Origin: an uncultured bacterium | GTDB lineage: Bacteria > Desulfobacterota > Binatia > UBA1149 > CAITLU01 | Length of the DNA: 64,000 nucleotides | Direction of reading: 5' to 3' | NCBI GenBank assembly: GCA_903893315.1 | Contig: CAITLU010000036.1 | Coordinates: forward strand, 167,047-231,046 | Position numbers and translations under genes: made by a program | Part shown: positions 44,183 through 53,375 of the stretch, piece by piece | Numbering within the stretch: position 1 is the first letter of the stretch | How the letters are laid out: every line of letters begins with the position of its first letter | The notes under the pieces: generated by a model | The model's database searches: none | What the model saw: only the letters and a program-made list of their open reading frames with translations | Told to the model about the DNA's origin: nothing

Positions 44183-45664
44183 TCAACCGCGCTCGATTTC
44201 AGCGGCGCGTTCGAGAGCCGCCATCATCGCTGCCGCCTTGGCCTCGCACTCGGCCTGCTCGCGCATCGGCACCGAATCGGCAACGATCCCCGCACCGGCC
44301 TGGAGATGCACCTTCCCGTCCTTGATCAAGACGGTTCGAATGGCGATACAAGTATCCAGATTGCCAAGGAAATCGATATAGCCCACGGCGCCTCCGTAGA
44401 CCCCTCTGCGGGTCTTCTCGACTTCCTCGATGATCTGCATCGCGCGGACCTTCGGAGCGCCAGTGAGGGTCCCGGCGGGGAAAGTGGCGCGGAAGGCATC
44501 GAAGCGGTCCCTGCCCCCGGCGAGCGTTCCGGAAACGTGGGAGACGATGTGGTGGACGTGTGAGTAGCGCTCGACCAAGAAGCGCTCATCGACAGTGACC
44601 GAACCTGTCTCGGCGACTCGGCCGATGTCGTTGCGGCCGAGGTCCACCAGCATGATGTGCTCGGCCTGCTCCTTGGGATCGGCCAACATCTTGGCGACCA
44701 GAGCCTCGTCTTCTTCGTCGGTGGCGCCGCGACGGATGGTACCGGCAATGGGCCTGACCGCCACCTTGCGTCCCTCCACCTTCACCATCACCTCGGGGGA
44801 GGCCCCTGCGACCACCTCGTCACCCAGATCGAGGTAGAACATGTACGGAGACGGATTGATGGTGCGCAGCGCGCGATAGATCGAGAACGGGTGGGTACCG
44901 AGCGGCGCGCTGAAGCGCTGCGACGGAACGACCTGGAATACGTCACCCGCCTTGATGTACTCGAGGCAGCGCTCGACACCTGCGCAGTACTCGCTCGGTG
45001 TGAAATTCGACTTCGGTTTTTGCGGTGCTGCGGCGAGCGCGACCGGCAGCGGCGCGGCGGCAGAACGCAGTCTGGCCACCGTGGCCTCCACCGAAGCTAC
45101 CGCGCGCTCGTAGGCGAGAGCCGCATCATCACCTTTCGCCAACACCGCCAGGCTCACCACTTTCATGGTGTGCGTGACGTTGTCGAAGAGAACGAAATTG
45201 TCGGCGATAAGCCCGGCGATGTCGGCGACGCCGAGGTCGTCGACAGTGTCGTTGGGGAGCCTCTCGATCGCACGAACGACGTCGTAGGCAAGATAACCGA
45301 CGAAGCCTCCGGCGAAACGCGAAAGTCCGTCGACGCGAGCCTGATGAAACGGAGCCAGCACGTCGCGTAACGTATCGATGGGATCGCCGCGCAGTTCCTC
45401 GCGCGAACCGTCGCGCCCGGTGACCACAGTGACGCCACCGCGAGAACGCAGGGTCATCAACGGATCGGTGCCGAGTACGCTGTAGCGGCCCCAGCGGTCG
45501 CCGCCTTCGACGCTCTCGAGCAGGAAGCCCTGGCCGCCGCGGTGCAGTTTCAGAAACGCCGACACCGGAGTGTCGAGGTCAGCGGCTACCTCGCGGTAGA
45601 CCGGAATAGTGTCCGCCTGGGCGGCGAGACGGCGAAAGCCTTCGAGATCGGGAACCACGCTCAT
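44183..45664 (-). CDS. trpE: anthranilate synthase component I
   Basis: 493 residues, making anthranilate from chorismate with ammonia. Features include LLESVEGGDRWGRYSVLG near the regulatory N-terminus, FQVVPSQRF, the VRPIAGTIRRG chorismate site, HIMLVDLGRNDIGRV and TFPAGTLTGAPKVRAMQII. First gene of the trp operon. Glutamine-dependent activity needs TrpG, which is not in the window. The 148-nt gap upstream shows no obvious leader peptide or attenuator. Confidence 0.93.
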   Translation of the reverse strand: MSVVPDLEGFRRLAAQADTIPVYREVAADLDTPVSAFLKLHRGGQGFLLESVEGGDRWGRYSVLGTDPLMTLRSRGGVTVVTGRDGSREELRGDPIDTLRDVLAPFHQARVDGLSRFAGGFVGYLAYDVVRAIERLPNDTVDDLGVADIAGLIADNFVLFDNVTHTMKVVSLAVLAKGDDAALAYERAVASVEATVARLRSAAAPLPVALAAAPQKPKSNFTPSEYCAGVERCLEYIKAGDVFQVVPSQRFSAPLGTHPFSIYRALRTINPSPYMFYLDLGDEVVAGASPEVMVKVEGRKVAVRPIAGTIRRGATDEEDEALVAKMLADPKEQAEHIMLVDLGRNDIGRVAETGSVTVDERFLVERYSHVHHIVSHVSGTLAGGRDRFDAFRATFPAGTLTGAPKVRAMQIIEEVEKTRRGVYGGAVGYIDFLGNLDTCIAIRTVLIKDGKVHLQAGAGIVADSVPMREQAECEAKAAAMMAALERAAEIERG

Positions 45665-45812
45665 TGCTTGCTCTATTGCCGGAATCGATCGCTCTGTGCG
45701 CCGCTGTATTTAACGCGCAGCATCGGCCGACGCGGACGCTCGTTTATTGCTCTACTTGCTGGAGATACCAGCGCACCGGCCTTGCGCAACCGCGCGCGGG
45801 CGCGAAGGTACC

Positions 45813-46730
45813 CTACTCGGTGCTGACGAAGGCCTGTTCAAGCCCCAGTTCACGTCGGCAGCGGTCGGCTGTCGTGCTCGCCTCTCCGAAAGCTCCGTAG
45901 CGCCCCACCCTTACCCGGTACCACGAGGTCTGACCGTCGCTGACACGCTTGATGTAGGCTCCACCGTAACCGCGCGCTGCGAGTTTTTTGACCAGCGCCT
46001 CCGCATCGGCCTGCTTGCGGGTAGCCAGTACCTGCACCGTGTAGCCGCCCGCGGCCTTCTTCTTCTCCTCTTCCAGCTTGGCGTTCTTGGCAGCCTTCGC
46101 GTCCGCAGCCTTGGTGTCGGCCGCGGCGGCGGCCGCGGTCTCCTTCGACACGGCCTTCTCGTCCCGGGTATCGTCGCTGGGCTCCTTGTCCTTGCGTCGC
46201 GACTTTGCGTCGCTCGCAACGACCGGCTGCACTACCGCGTTGTCGTCCGCAAAGGGGCCCCACGGCTGGCCGTCGACGCTCGCGTCCGCATTGTCATCGG
46301 CGGACGGCGCCAGCCCCGCCGCTTCGGCCGTAGCCGGGCCGCGCGTCTCGCCCTTCATGTCGGAACCGCCCTCACGCCCCGCCGCCGACTTGAGGTCCGT
46401 GACGGCCTCGGCCCCGCGCGCAGGCCCCTTGGCGTCAGCCTTGACGTGTGCGCCGGCCTTGGCCGCGCCGCCAACTGCCGGCAGATCCGCCTTGTCGCCT
46501 GGCGAAGCTTGCGTCGCCGCCGCACCCGCAAGACGCGAATACTTGGAAAAGTCGTCTACCGGAATGCGCGCCACGCGTTCATCGTGAGGGACGTGCGCCG
46601 CCGCATTCTTGTTGCCCACATAGAAGCCGAGAAAAAACACCAGCGCAGAGCAGAACAGATAACAGGCCGCCAGCAGAGAAATCTGCACCCCTGTCAACTG
46701 GAACTGTCGTCTGTCGCGTCTCGTTCCCAT
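45813..46730 (-). CDS. SPOR-domain membrane protein
   Basis: 305 residues from the ATG at 46728-46730. Topology: a short basic cytoplasmic part, one membrane helix (ISLLAACYLFCSALVFFLGFYVG), a ~170-residue Ala/Lys/Asp-rich spacer, and a C-terminal SPOR domain (YTVQVLATRKQADAEALVKKL, SWYRVRVGRYGAFGEA) that in general binds denuded glycan strands of peptidoglycan at division sites. The frame extends to a TTG at 46764-46766. Located between argS and the trp operon. Confidence 0.88.
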   Translation of the reverse strand: MGTRRDRRQFQLTGVQISLLAACYLFCSALVFFLGFYVGNKNAAAHVPHDERVARIPVDDFSKYSRLAGAAATQASPGDKADLPAVGGAAKAGAHVKADAKGPARGAEAVTDLKSAAGREGGSDMKGETRGPATAEAAGLAPSADDNADASVDGQPWGPFADDNAVVQPVVASDAKSRRKDKEPSDDTRDEKAVSKETAAAAAADTKAADAKAAKNAKLEEEKKKAAGGYTVQVLATRKQADAEALVKKLAARGYGGAYIKRVSDGQTSWYRVRVGRYGAFGEASTTADRCRRELGLEQAFVSTE

Positions 46731-46929
46731 GCCCGCTCGATCCGCCTCCGCTCCGATTCGTCTCAACGAGCGCGCCGTAGTTCGTCACACGAGCGCCGCA
46801 CCCCCCCGTGCCGCCTACCGCGGACACATCGCGAGGCAGGAAACGACTCCTGTCCGCGCGAGGCGCCATGTTAGCATCACGCAAGCCCGCGTGCCGCGTC
46901 CGCCGAGGCAACCGATCGATCTTTTCGCG

Positions 46930-48594
46930 TCACATCCGCTCTGGCGCGCCTACGCCCACCAGTGCCAGAGCCCGGCCTATGACCTGGCCGACCGCACGGA
47001 CGAGCAACAATCTCGCCCCCGTGGTCGCGACGTCGCCGCTGACACAGCGATGCCGGGCGTAGTAACGGTGAAAATCCCCGGCGACCTTCTGGGCGTAGAC
47101 CACTACCCGGTGTGGCTCGAGCGATTCGGCCGCACCCTCGACGATCTCGGGAAACTCCGCGAGAAGCCGGACCAGTGCGAGTTCTTCGGGCTGCCCAAGC
47201 GCCGCCATCACCGCCGACGAGGGGACCGGAGCCTCGATGCCCTTCTCCGCCGCCTGCCGGAAGATTCCGGCTATGCGGGTGTAGGCGTACTGAATGTAGA
47301 AGACAGGATTCTCGGCCGTCTGACGTCGCGCCAGTTCGAGATCAAAGTCCAGATGCGCGTCCGACTTGCGCGACAGGAAGAAGAAGCGCGCAAGATCACA
47401 GCCGACTTCGTCGAGTACGTCACGCAACGTGACGAACTCGCCGGTACGTTTTCCCATGCGCACAGGCGCGCCGTCTCGCGACAAGCTAACCATCTGCACC
47501 AGCACTACGCGCAGCCGCTCCGGCTCCATACCGAGCGCCGCTATCGACGCGCGCATGCGGCCGATGTAACCGTGGTGATCGGCGCCCCACACGTCGATGA
47601 TGCGGTCGTAGCCGGCCAACAATTTTTCGCGATGGTAACAGATGTCGCTCGCGAAATAGGTCAGTCCACCGTCGCTCTTCACCACGGCGCGATCTTTGTC
47701 GTCCCCGAAAGCGCTGCTACGCATGAAGCGCGCGCCGTCGTTGACGTAAAGGTGCCCACGTTGCTCGAGCTCTTCGAGAGCAGCTTCGACGCGGCCACTG
47801 CGTTGCAGATCCCGCTCGCTGGTAAATCGGTCGAACCGCACGCCGAAAGCCGCAAGGTCGCTGCGGATCACGTCGAGCAGTTTGTCGGCTGCCTCGCGCC
47901 CGAGCGCCTCGACCGCATCCTTGCGCTCGACTCCGACCCAGCGCTGGCCGTCTCGCTCCAGCACTTCGCGCGCCAGGTCAGTGACGTATTCAGCCGGGTA
48001 ACCGTTCTCCGGAAACGGTTCGTCGATACCGCAGAGCACCAGGTAGCGGGCGAGTACCGACGAACCGAGCGTCTCGATCTGCCCGCCGGCGTCGTTGATG
48101 TAGTACTCCCTGTCGACGCCGTATCCCGCCGCTTCGAGAACGCGCGCGATAGCATCACCGGTAGCCGCGCCGCGACCGTGGCCGATGTGCAGCGGGCCGG
48201 TAGGATTGGCGGAACAGAACTCCACCTGCACGCGCTTGCCGGCCCCGACAAGACTCGTCCCGTAACCGTCGCCTGCAGCGAGTATTTCGAGCAGACGCTC
48301 GCGCCAGGCCTCCGCGGCGAACGTCACGTTCAGGAAGCCGCCTCCGGCCACCTCGACGCGAGCCAAGCGGCCGCCGGCGTCTCCGAGCCGCCTCTGCAGG
48401 ATCGCCGCAATCACTTGCGGGCCTTTGCGCTCGACACGGGCCAGAGTCATCGCGACGTTGCTCGCGAGATCTCCGTGCCCTTCTTCACGCGGCACCTCGA
48501 CGACAAAGGAGGGAATCTCGTTACTTGAGAGTTCCCCGCCCTGCCGAGCACCGGCCAACGCTTCCAGCAGCAGGCCCCGCAGACGACTCTTCAT
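46930..48594 (-). CDS. argS: arginyl-tRNA synthetase
   Basis: 554 residues, class I synthetase. An N-terminal tRNA D-loop-binding domain (about 1-110), HIGH at residues 136-139 (NPTGPLHIGHGRGA), the Arg-site GGQIETLGSS, the KMSK-equivalent loop VRMGKRTGEFVTL, and a C-terminal helical anticodon domain. The start ATG has no competing upstream start. A 199-nt gap leads to the SPOR gene. Confidence 0.94.
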   Translation of the reverse strand: MKSRLRGLLLEALAGARQGGELSSNEIPSFVVEVPREEGHGDLASNVAMTLARVERKGPQVIAAILQRRLGDAGGRLARVEVAGGGFLNVTFAAEAWRERLLEILAAGDGYGTSLVGAGKRVQVEFCSANPTGPLHIGHGRGAATGDAIARVLEAAGYGVDREYYINDAGGQIETLGSSVLARYLVLCGIDEPFPENGYPAEYVTDLAREVLERDGQRWVGVERKDAVEALGREAADKLLDVIRSDLAAFGVRFDRFTSERDLQRSGRVEAALEELEQRGHLYVNDGARFMRSSAFGDDKDRAVVKSDGGLTYFASDICYHREKLLAGYDRIIDVWGADHHGYIGRMRASIAALGMEPERLRVVLVQMVSLSRDGAPVRMGKRTGEFVTLRDVLDEVGCDLARFFFLSRKSDAHLDFDLELARRQTAENPVFYIQYAYTRIAGIFRQAAEKGIEAPVPSSAVMAALGQPEELALVRLLAEFPEIVEGAAESLEPHRVVVYAQKVAGDFHRYYARHRCVSGDVATTGARLLLVRAVGQVIGRALALVGVGAPERM

Positions 48595-48651
48595 GCGTGA
48601 CAGCCCCCGACGTCAGTCCCGGAAAAGCCCATACGCAGCGTCAGCCGTACG

Positions 48652-48676
48652 ATGTACGCTCGCATGCAGCGTACAT
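48652..48676. repeat. perfect inverted repeat between rplQ and argS
   Basis: ATGTACGCT and AGCGTACAT (9-bp arms) flank the 7-nt spacer CGCATGC, which itself contains GCATGC. No T-run follows on the minus strand, so it is not a classic terminator; an operator-like dyad or RNA hairpin in the argS leader are alternatives. Confidence 0.6.
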
Positions 48677-48782
48677 ATCGCCCTTTGGCTACTCGGAGTT
48701 CGAGCCAGCGCTCGCCAGAGCCGAGTCCGCTTTGCATCCCGACCTTCTGAACGGCCTGCACAGAGGGCTTTTCGGCGAAATG

Positions 48783-49175
48783 CTAGGACTCGGCCTTCTG
48801 AGCGGCCGGTGCCGGCACGGCTCTATCCGTGAGTTCGATGATCGACATCGGAGCCGCATCGCCGTGGCGCTGCGCGACCTTGATGATGCGAGTGTACCCG
48901 CCAGCACGATTCACGAAGCGCGGAGCAACCTCACTGAAGAGCTTGAATACCGCTTCGTCGGTTCGCACATACGCGCGGGCGCGACGGCGTGCCGCAATGG
49001 TCTGCTTCTTGCCGAGAGTGATCATACGATCAACCCATCGACGCAGTTCCTTCGCTTTCGCGTCGGTGGTCTGAATCCGTTCGTTCATGATGAGCGAGGT
49101 CACCATGTTGCGCAGCATCGCCTTGCGGTGCGACGAGGAGCGTCCGAGCTTGCGGCCCGACTTGAGATGTCTCAT
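48783..49175 (-). CDS. rplQ: 50S ribosomal protein L17
   Basis: 130 residues with the typical N-terminus [24 protein letters not shown] and [25 protein letters not shown]. Last gene of the alpha operon, 3 nt after rpoA. A short Ala/Pro tail extends beyond the core. Confidence 0.97.
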   Translation of the reverse strand: MRHLKSGRKLGRSSSHRKAMLRNMVTSLIMNERIQTTDAKAKELRRWVDRMITLGKKQTIAARRRARAYVRTDEAVFKLFSEVAPRFVNRAGGYTRIIKVAQRHGDAAPMSIIELTDRAVPAPAAQKAES

Positions 49176-49178
49176 GCC

Positions 49179-50216
49179 CTAAAACCTACTACTGTCTTGT
49201 TCGAGCCGCATACGATCGAGCGTCTCGCGGTCCGGGAAGTTGGGAATACGCATGCCGAGCGAAAGGCCGAACTCCGTGAGAAGTTCCTTGATTTCCAGCA
49301 GCGACTTGCGACCGAAATTCTTCGTCTTGAGCATCTCCCCTTCGCTGCGCTGGACGAGTTCGCCGACATATTTGATGTCGGCATTCTGCAGGCAGTTGGC
49401 AGAGCGCACGGACAGGTCGAGTTCATCTACGCAGCGCGTGAGGTGCTCGTTGATCTGCTCGGAAGCAGGCTCGGCCTTCGTCTCCTCGGCTTCAAGCGCC
49501 TCGGCGTCGAAGTTCACGAAGACCTGGAGTTGGTCCTGTAAAATGCGCGCGGCCACCGCAAGAGCGTCGTCCGGCCTGACGCTTCCGTCCGTAAAAATCT
49601 CGAAGGTGAGCTTGTCGTAGTCGGTGCGCTGACCAACTCGGGCACTGCTCACGACGAAGTTGACCTTGCGAATCGGGGAGAACACCGAGTCCAGCGTGAT
49701 GGTACCCACCGGTGCGTCGTCCTCTCGGTTACGGTCGGCCGTCACATATCCACTGCCGCGCTTGGCAGTGAGGACCATGTGCACAGCTCCGTCCGGGCCG
49801 AGCGTAACGACGTGCTGCTCAGGGTTGAGCACCTCGACGTTGGGACCGAAGTCAATATCCCCGGCCTTCAGTTCGCGGGGGCCTTTGGCTTCGAGCACGC
49901 CTTCATGTCGTTGCCCCTCATGGATGCGCAGTCGCACTTCCTTGAGGTTGAGCACGATGTCGGTGACGTCTTCGGTCACGCCGTCGATCGTCGAAAACTC
50001 GTGCAGCACTCCGTCGATCCTGACAGCGCTGATTGCGGCGCCCTTGAGCGACGACAGAAGGATGCGGCGCAAAGAATTGCCGATCGTCGTTCCAAAACCG
50101 CGCTCGAACGGGTCGAGTTCCAAACGGCCGTAAGTGTCGTTCAGCTCGCGAATCTCGAGCTTGGGGCGGATCAGATCCTTCCAATTGTCCAACATAACTG
50201 TGAATGCCTCCGTCAC
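49179..50216 (-). CDS. rpoA: RNA polymerase alpha subunit
   Basis: 345 residues. N-terminal assembly domain (LEPFERGFG-type LDPFERGFGTTIGNSLRRILLSSL; INPVRKVN-like FSPIRKVNFVVSSARVGQRTDYDKL) and C-terminal domain with NCLQNADIKYVGELVQRSEGEML and KSLLEIKELLTEFGLSLGM, which binds UP elements and activators. The linker between them is acidic (ALEAEETKAEPASEQ). Confidence 0.97.
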   Translation of the reverse strand: MTEAFTVMLDNWKDLIRPKLEIRELNDTYGRLELDPFERGFGTTIGNSLRRILLSSLKGAAISAVRIDGVLHEFSTIDGVTEDVTDIVLNLKEVRLRIHEGQRHEGVLEAKGPRELKAGDIDFGPNVEVLNPEQHVVTLGPDGAVHMVLTAKRGSGYVTADRNREDDAPVGTITLDSVFSPIRKVNFVVSSARVGQRTDYDKLTFEIFTDGSVRPDDALAVAARILQDQLQVFVNFDAEALEAEETKAEPASEQINEHLTRCVDELDLSVRSANCLQNADIKYVGELVQRSEGEMLKTKNFGRKSLLEIKELLTEFGLSLGMRIPNFPDRETLDRMRLEQDSSRF

Positions 50217-50241
50217 TTGCCGCCGACTGCTGTCGCTCGCA

Positions 50242-50871
50242 TCACTTCGAGTAGAGTTCGACGACCAGGCGCTCGTTGATCGGCATCGCCAGCTCGCTAC
50301 GAAGCGGAAGCCGCTTCACCTTCCCGGTGAACGCTGCACCGTCCAGTTCGAGCCACTCGGGGACCCCGCGTCGCTGCGATATCTCTACCGCACGCTTGAA
50401 AACGTCCTTGGTTCGGCTGCTCTCACGGACCGTAATCTCATCACCCGGCCGTACCAGGTAAGACGGGATGTCCACCCGCTGTCCGTTGACCGCAAAGTGC
50501 CGGTGTCGGATCAACTGACGAGCTTCCGAACGCGAAGTTGCCATGCCGAGGCGGTACACCATGTTGTCCAGACGACGCTCGAGGAAATTGAGCAGCGCCT
50601 CGCCTGTGATGTCCTTGGAGTTCTCGGCCATCTCGAAATAGCGCCGGAACTGCTTCTCGAGCAGGCCGTACATACGCCGCAGGCGCTGCTTCTCGCGCAA
50701 CTGCACCGCGTACTCGGAGACCTTGCGCCGCCGGCCCTGACCATGCTGACCGGGCGGATAGTTGCGCCGCTCGATGGCGCACTTGTCGGTATAGCAGCGC
50801 TCTCCCTTGAGAAAGAGCTTGACGCCTTCGCGGCGACAGAGCCTGCAAACAGGATCGGTATAACGTGCCAT
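50242..50871 (-). CDS. rpsD: 30S ribosomal protein S4
   Basis: 209 residues. The zinc-binding N-terminus is retained: Cys9, Cys12, Cys26, Cys31. The S4 RNA-binding domain appears at [32 protein letters not shown]4 is the translational repressor of the alpha operon in enteric bacteria. Confidence 0.97.
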   Translation of the reverse strand: MARYTDPVCRLCRREGVKLFLKGERCYTDKCAIERRNYPPGQHGQGRRRKVSEYAVQLREKQRLRRMYGLLEKQFRRYFEMAENSKDITGEALLNFLERRLDNMVYRLGMATSRSEARQLIRHRHFAVNGQRVDIPSYLVRPGDEITVRESSRTKDVFKRAVEISQRRGVPEWLELDGAAFTGKVKRLPLRSELAMPINERLVVELYSK

Positions 50872-50914
50872 GCTTCCTCTCTACCTTCGTGAGAACCGCC
50901 GCTCCGACGCCGTC

Positions 50915-50933
50915 TCCGCGAAACATTCGCGGA
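50915..50933 (-). promoter_or_regulatory. hairpin between rpsK and rpsD
   Basis: Perfect 8-bp arms TCCGCGAA/TTCGCGGA with a 3-nt loop in the 86-nt gap upstream of rpsD. No T-run follows. Could be a processing site or part of an S4 autoregulatory structure; function is not shown. Confidence 0.45.
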
Positions 50934-50957
50934 CCGGGCCGAACGTGCCGCGGCTCT

Positions 50958-51359
50958 TCAGACGCGTCGCTTCTTGGGCGGCCGACATCCGTTATGCGGA
51001 ATCGGCGTCACGTCCTTGATCGTAATTACCTGAAGTCCAGCCGCACCCAGTGCCCGGACCGCCGACTCACGTCCGGCGCCCGGCCCCTTGATCAGCACGG
51101 TCACGGAACGCATCCCGGCATCTACCGCGATACGCCCTGCCCTCTCGCCGGCTTGCTGGGCGGCAAACGGTGTGCCCTTGCGCGACCCCTTGAAGCCCGC
51201 CTGGCCGGCGCTCGCCCACGAGACCACGTTTCCCTGCGGATCCGTCAGAGTCACCATGGTGTTGTTGAACGTCGCCTGTATGTGCGCCACGCCTTCCGGC
51301 GGAACGCGCCTGGCCTTCTTTCGCCGCGTGGACGCAGCAGCGGTCTGTCTAGTCGCCAT
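50958..51359 (-). CDS. rpsK: 30S ribosomal protein S11
   Basis: 133 residues: [30 protein letters not shown], then the conserved C-terminus [17 protein letters not shown]. The platform protein binding near the decoding-side helix 45 region; overlaps none of its neighbours. Confidence 0.97.
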   Translation of the reverse strand: MATRQTAAASTRRKKARRVPPEGVAHIQATFNNTMVTLTDPQGNVVSWASAGQAGFKGSRKGTPFAAQQAGERAGRIAVDAGMRSVTVLIKGPGAGRESAVRALGAAGLQVITIKDVTPIPHNGCRPPKKRRV

Positions 51360-51400
51360 CGAATCGCTCTCCCTTTTCCATCACAGCCCGAGCCAAGGGC

Positions 51401-51781
51401 CTACTTCTTCGTGGCCTTCTTCTTGCCGGCAATCGCAACGCGCGGTCCCTTACGGGTTCGCGCGTTGGTGTGCGTCCGTTGGCCTCGTACCGGAAGCCCC
51501 TTGCGATGGCGTAGGCCCCGGTAACAACCGAGATCCATCAGCCGTTTGATACTCATCGCGACCTCGCGCCTCAGATCGCCCTCGACCTTGAAACCCTGGT
51601 CGATGACGCCGCGTATCGCGTTGATCTCGGCATCCGTGAGTTCGTCACTCTTCTTGCCGGGATCCACGCGGGCGGCCGCCAGGATCTTCAAGGCGCTATT
51701 GCGCCCAATGCCGTAGATATACGTGATCGCGATTTCCATGCGCTTGTTGCGCGGAAGATCGACTCCTGCGATTCGGGCCAT
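51401..51781 (-). CDS. rpsM: 30S ribosomal protein S13
   Basis: 126 residues: [26 protein letters not shown] and [29 protein letters not shown]. The head protein contacting the P-site tRNA and L5 bridge. Ends in a short Lys-rich tail. Confidence 0.97.
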   Translation of the reverse strand: MARIAGVDLPRNKRMEIAITYIYGIGRNSALKILAAARVDPGKKSDELTDAEINAIRGVIDQGFKVEGDLRREVAMSIKRLMDLGCYRGLRHRKGLPVRGQRTHTNARTRKGPRVAIAGKKKATKK

Positions 51782-51839
51782 GACCCTGCCTCTCCTACTC
51801 TCTTGCCTGATCCCTGGTTCGGACTGCCGCCGACCCGGC

Positions 51840-51953
51840 TTAGCCTTGACGCTGTTTGTGCCGCGGGTTCTTACAGACCACGCGTACCTTGTTCTGGCGC
51901 TTGACCACCTTGCAATCCCGACACATGCGCTTGACTGATGCCCTGACTTTCAT
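51840..51953 (-). CDS. rpmJ: 50S ribosomal protein L36, zinc-binding form
   Basis: A 37-residue gene. It encodes [20 protein letters not shown] through a final KQRQG, with Cys11, Cys14, Cys27 and His32 forming the zinc site. It sits 13 nt after map and upstream of rpsM, its standard place. Confidence 0.96.
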   Translation of the reverse strand: MKVRASVKRMCRDCKVVKRQNKVRVVCKNPRHKQRQG

Positions 51954-51966
51954 GACTCTTCTCGCC

Positions 51967-52731
51967 TCAAATCCTGGTCAGAATCTCGGGGCCCTTCTTC
52001 GTGATGGCCACCGTGTGCTCGAAATGTGCCGACCGCCGCCCGTCCGAAGTCCGCGCGGTCCAGCCGTCTGCGTCTACCCGCACCGCAGCAGTTCCCGCGT
52101 TCACCATCGGCTCGATCGCGAGCACCATACCGACGGCGAGGGTCCTGCCCCGGCCTCTCTTGCCGAAATTCGGCACCTGCGGGTCCTCGTGAAGGGCGCG
52201 GCCTATGCCGTGTCCCACGAAGTCCCGGACAACCGAGAACCCTGCCGCCTCGACCGCATCCTGTACGGCAGCGCCAACGTCCCCGAGACGCTCGCCCTCG
52301 CAAGCGCGGGCAATCCCTTCGTACATGCTACGCTCTGTGACTTCGAGCAGACGCCTGGACTCGTCGTCGAGGTCGTTTCCCACCGTCACCGTAACAGCCG
52401 CGTCCGCGAAAAACCCATCAACCTCTACACCGAAGTCGAGACCGAGAATGTCGCCCTCTTGCAGTTCTCTACGGTCAGACGGAATGCCGTGCACGATTTC
52501 GTCGTTGACCGAGGCACAAAGCACCGCCGGAAAAACCGCGTCTCCGACTCGGTAGTTCTTGAACGCCGATCGGGCACCCAGCCGCGCGATCAACCTCTCG
52601 GCCTCACGATCGAGTTCCGCCGTAGTCACCCCGGGGCGCACCTTGGCGCGCAGGGACGCCAGGATCTCGCCGGTGATCCGTGCCGGGCGCCGCATGCGCT
52701 CGATCTCAGCGTTGGTCTTCAATTCAATCAT
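51967..52731 (-). CDS. map: methionine aminopeptidase, type I
   Basis: 254 residues from the ATG overlapping the adk stop by 8 nt; the longer frame to 52797 would add residues outside the family. Metal ligands are readable: VHGIP His region, [18 protein letters not shown] (two Asp), [17 protein letters not shown] (His), AIEPMV (Glu) and FEHTVAI (Glu). Removes initiator Met co-translationally. Confidence 0.95.
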   Translation of the reverse strand: MIELKTNAEIERMRRPARITGEILASLRAKVRPGVTTAELDREAERLIARLGARSAFKNYRVGDAVFPAVLCASVNDEIVHGIPSDRRELQEGDILGLDFGVEVDGFFADAAVTVTVGNDLDDESRRLLEVTERSMYEGIARACEGERLGDVGAAVQDAVEAAGFSVVRDFVGHGIGRALHEDPQVPNFGKRGRGRTLAVGMVLAIEPMVNAGTAAVRVDADGWTARTSDGRRSAHFEHTVAITKKGPEILTRI

Positions 52732-53371
52732 TACGAACAGCAAGCGCCGCAAAAACGCGCTTCGAAACCTCAGCCGGGGCGGCCTCGCCATCGACACGAC
52801 GGAGCAGGCCCATACCTTGATAGAAATCCATCAGCGGCTCAGTCCGCTTCCGGTACACCTCGAGACGCTCACGTACCGTGTCTTCACGGTCGTCGTCGCG
52901 GGTGTAGATTTCTGCACCGCAAGCGTCACAGCGCCCTTCAACCTTCGGCGGGTTCCAACTCACATGATAGAGGTGACCACAACCGCGGCAGGTACGCCGT
53001 CCGCCGAGCCTGGCGACGAGAGCCGGCTCGGACACTTCAATCGCGACGACGCGATCAAGCCCCTCTCCGACCAAACCGCCATCGAGTTTCTCCGCCTGCT
53101 CGCGATTGCGCGGAAAACCGTCGAGCACGAAGCCGGCCTTGCAGTCCTGCTGCGCAACCCTCTCCTTTATCAGCCCGATCACGAGTTCATCGGGAACCAA
53201 CTGCCCACGGTCCATGTAGTCTTTGGCCGCGCGGCCGAGTTCGTTGCCCGACTGCACCGCCTGGCGCAACAGATCGCCGGAAGAGATGTGAGGGATCGCC
53301 AAGTCCTTGCAGACTATCTCTCCCTGTGTCCCCTTCCCGCAACCCGGTGGTCCCAGCAGCGCAATACGCAT
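52724..53371 (-). CDS. adk: adenylate kinase, zinc-LID type
   Basis: 215 residues: P-loop LLGPPGCGKGTQ, LDGFPRN, and a LID domain with Cys128, Cys131, Cys148, Cys151 arranged as a structural zinc site. Catalyses ATP + AMP to 2 ADP. Four nt from secY; overlaps map. Confidence 0.96.
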   Translation of the reverse strand: MRIALLGPPGCGKGTQGEIVCKDLAIPHISSGDLLRQAVQSGNELGRAAKDYMDRGQLVPDELVIGLIKERVAQQDCKAGFVLDGFPRNREQAEKLDGGLVGEGLDRVVAIEVSEPALVARLGGRRTCRGCGHLYHVSWNPPKVEGRCDACGAEIYTRDDDREDTVRERLEVYRKRTEPLMDFYQGMGLLRRVDGEAAPAEVSKRVFAALAVRND

Positions 53372-53375
53372 GCGC

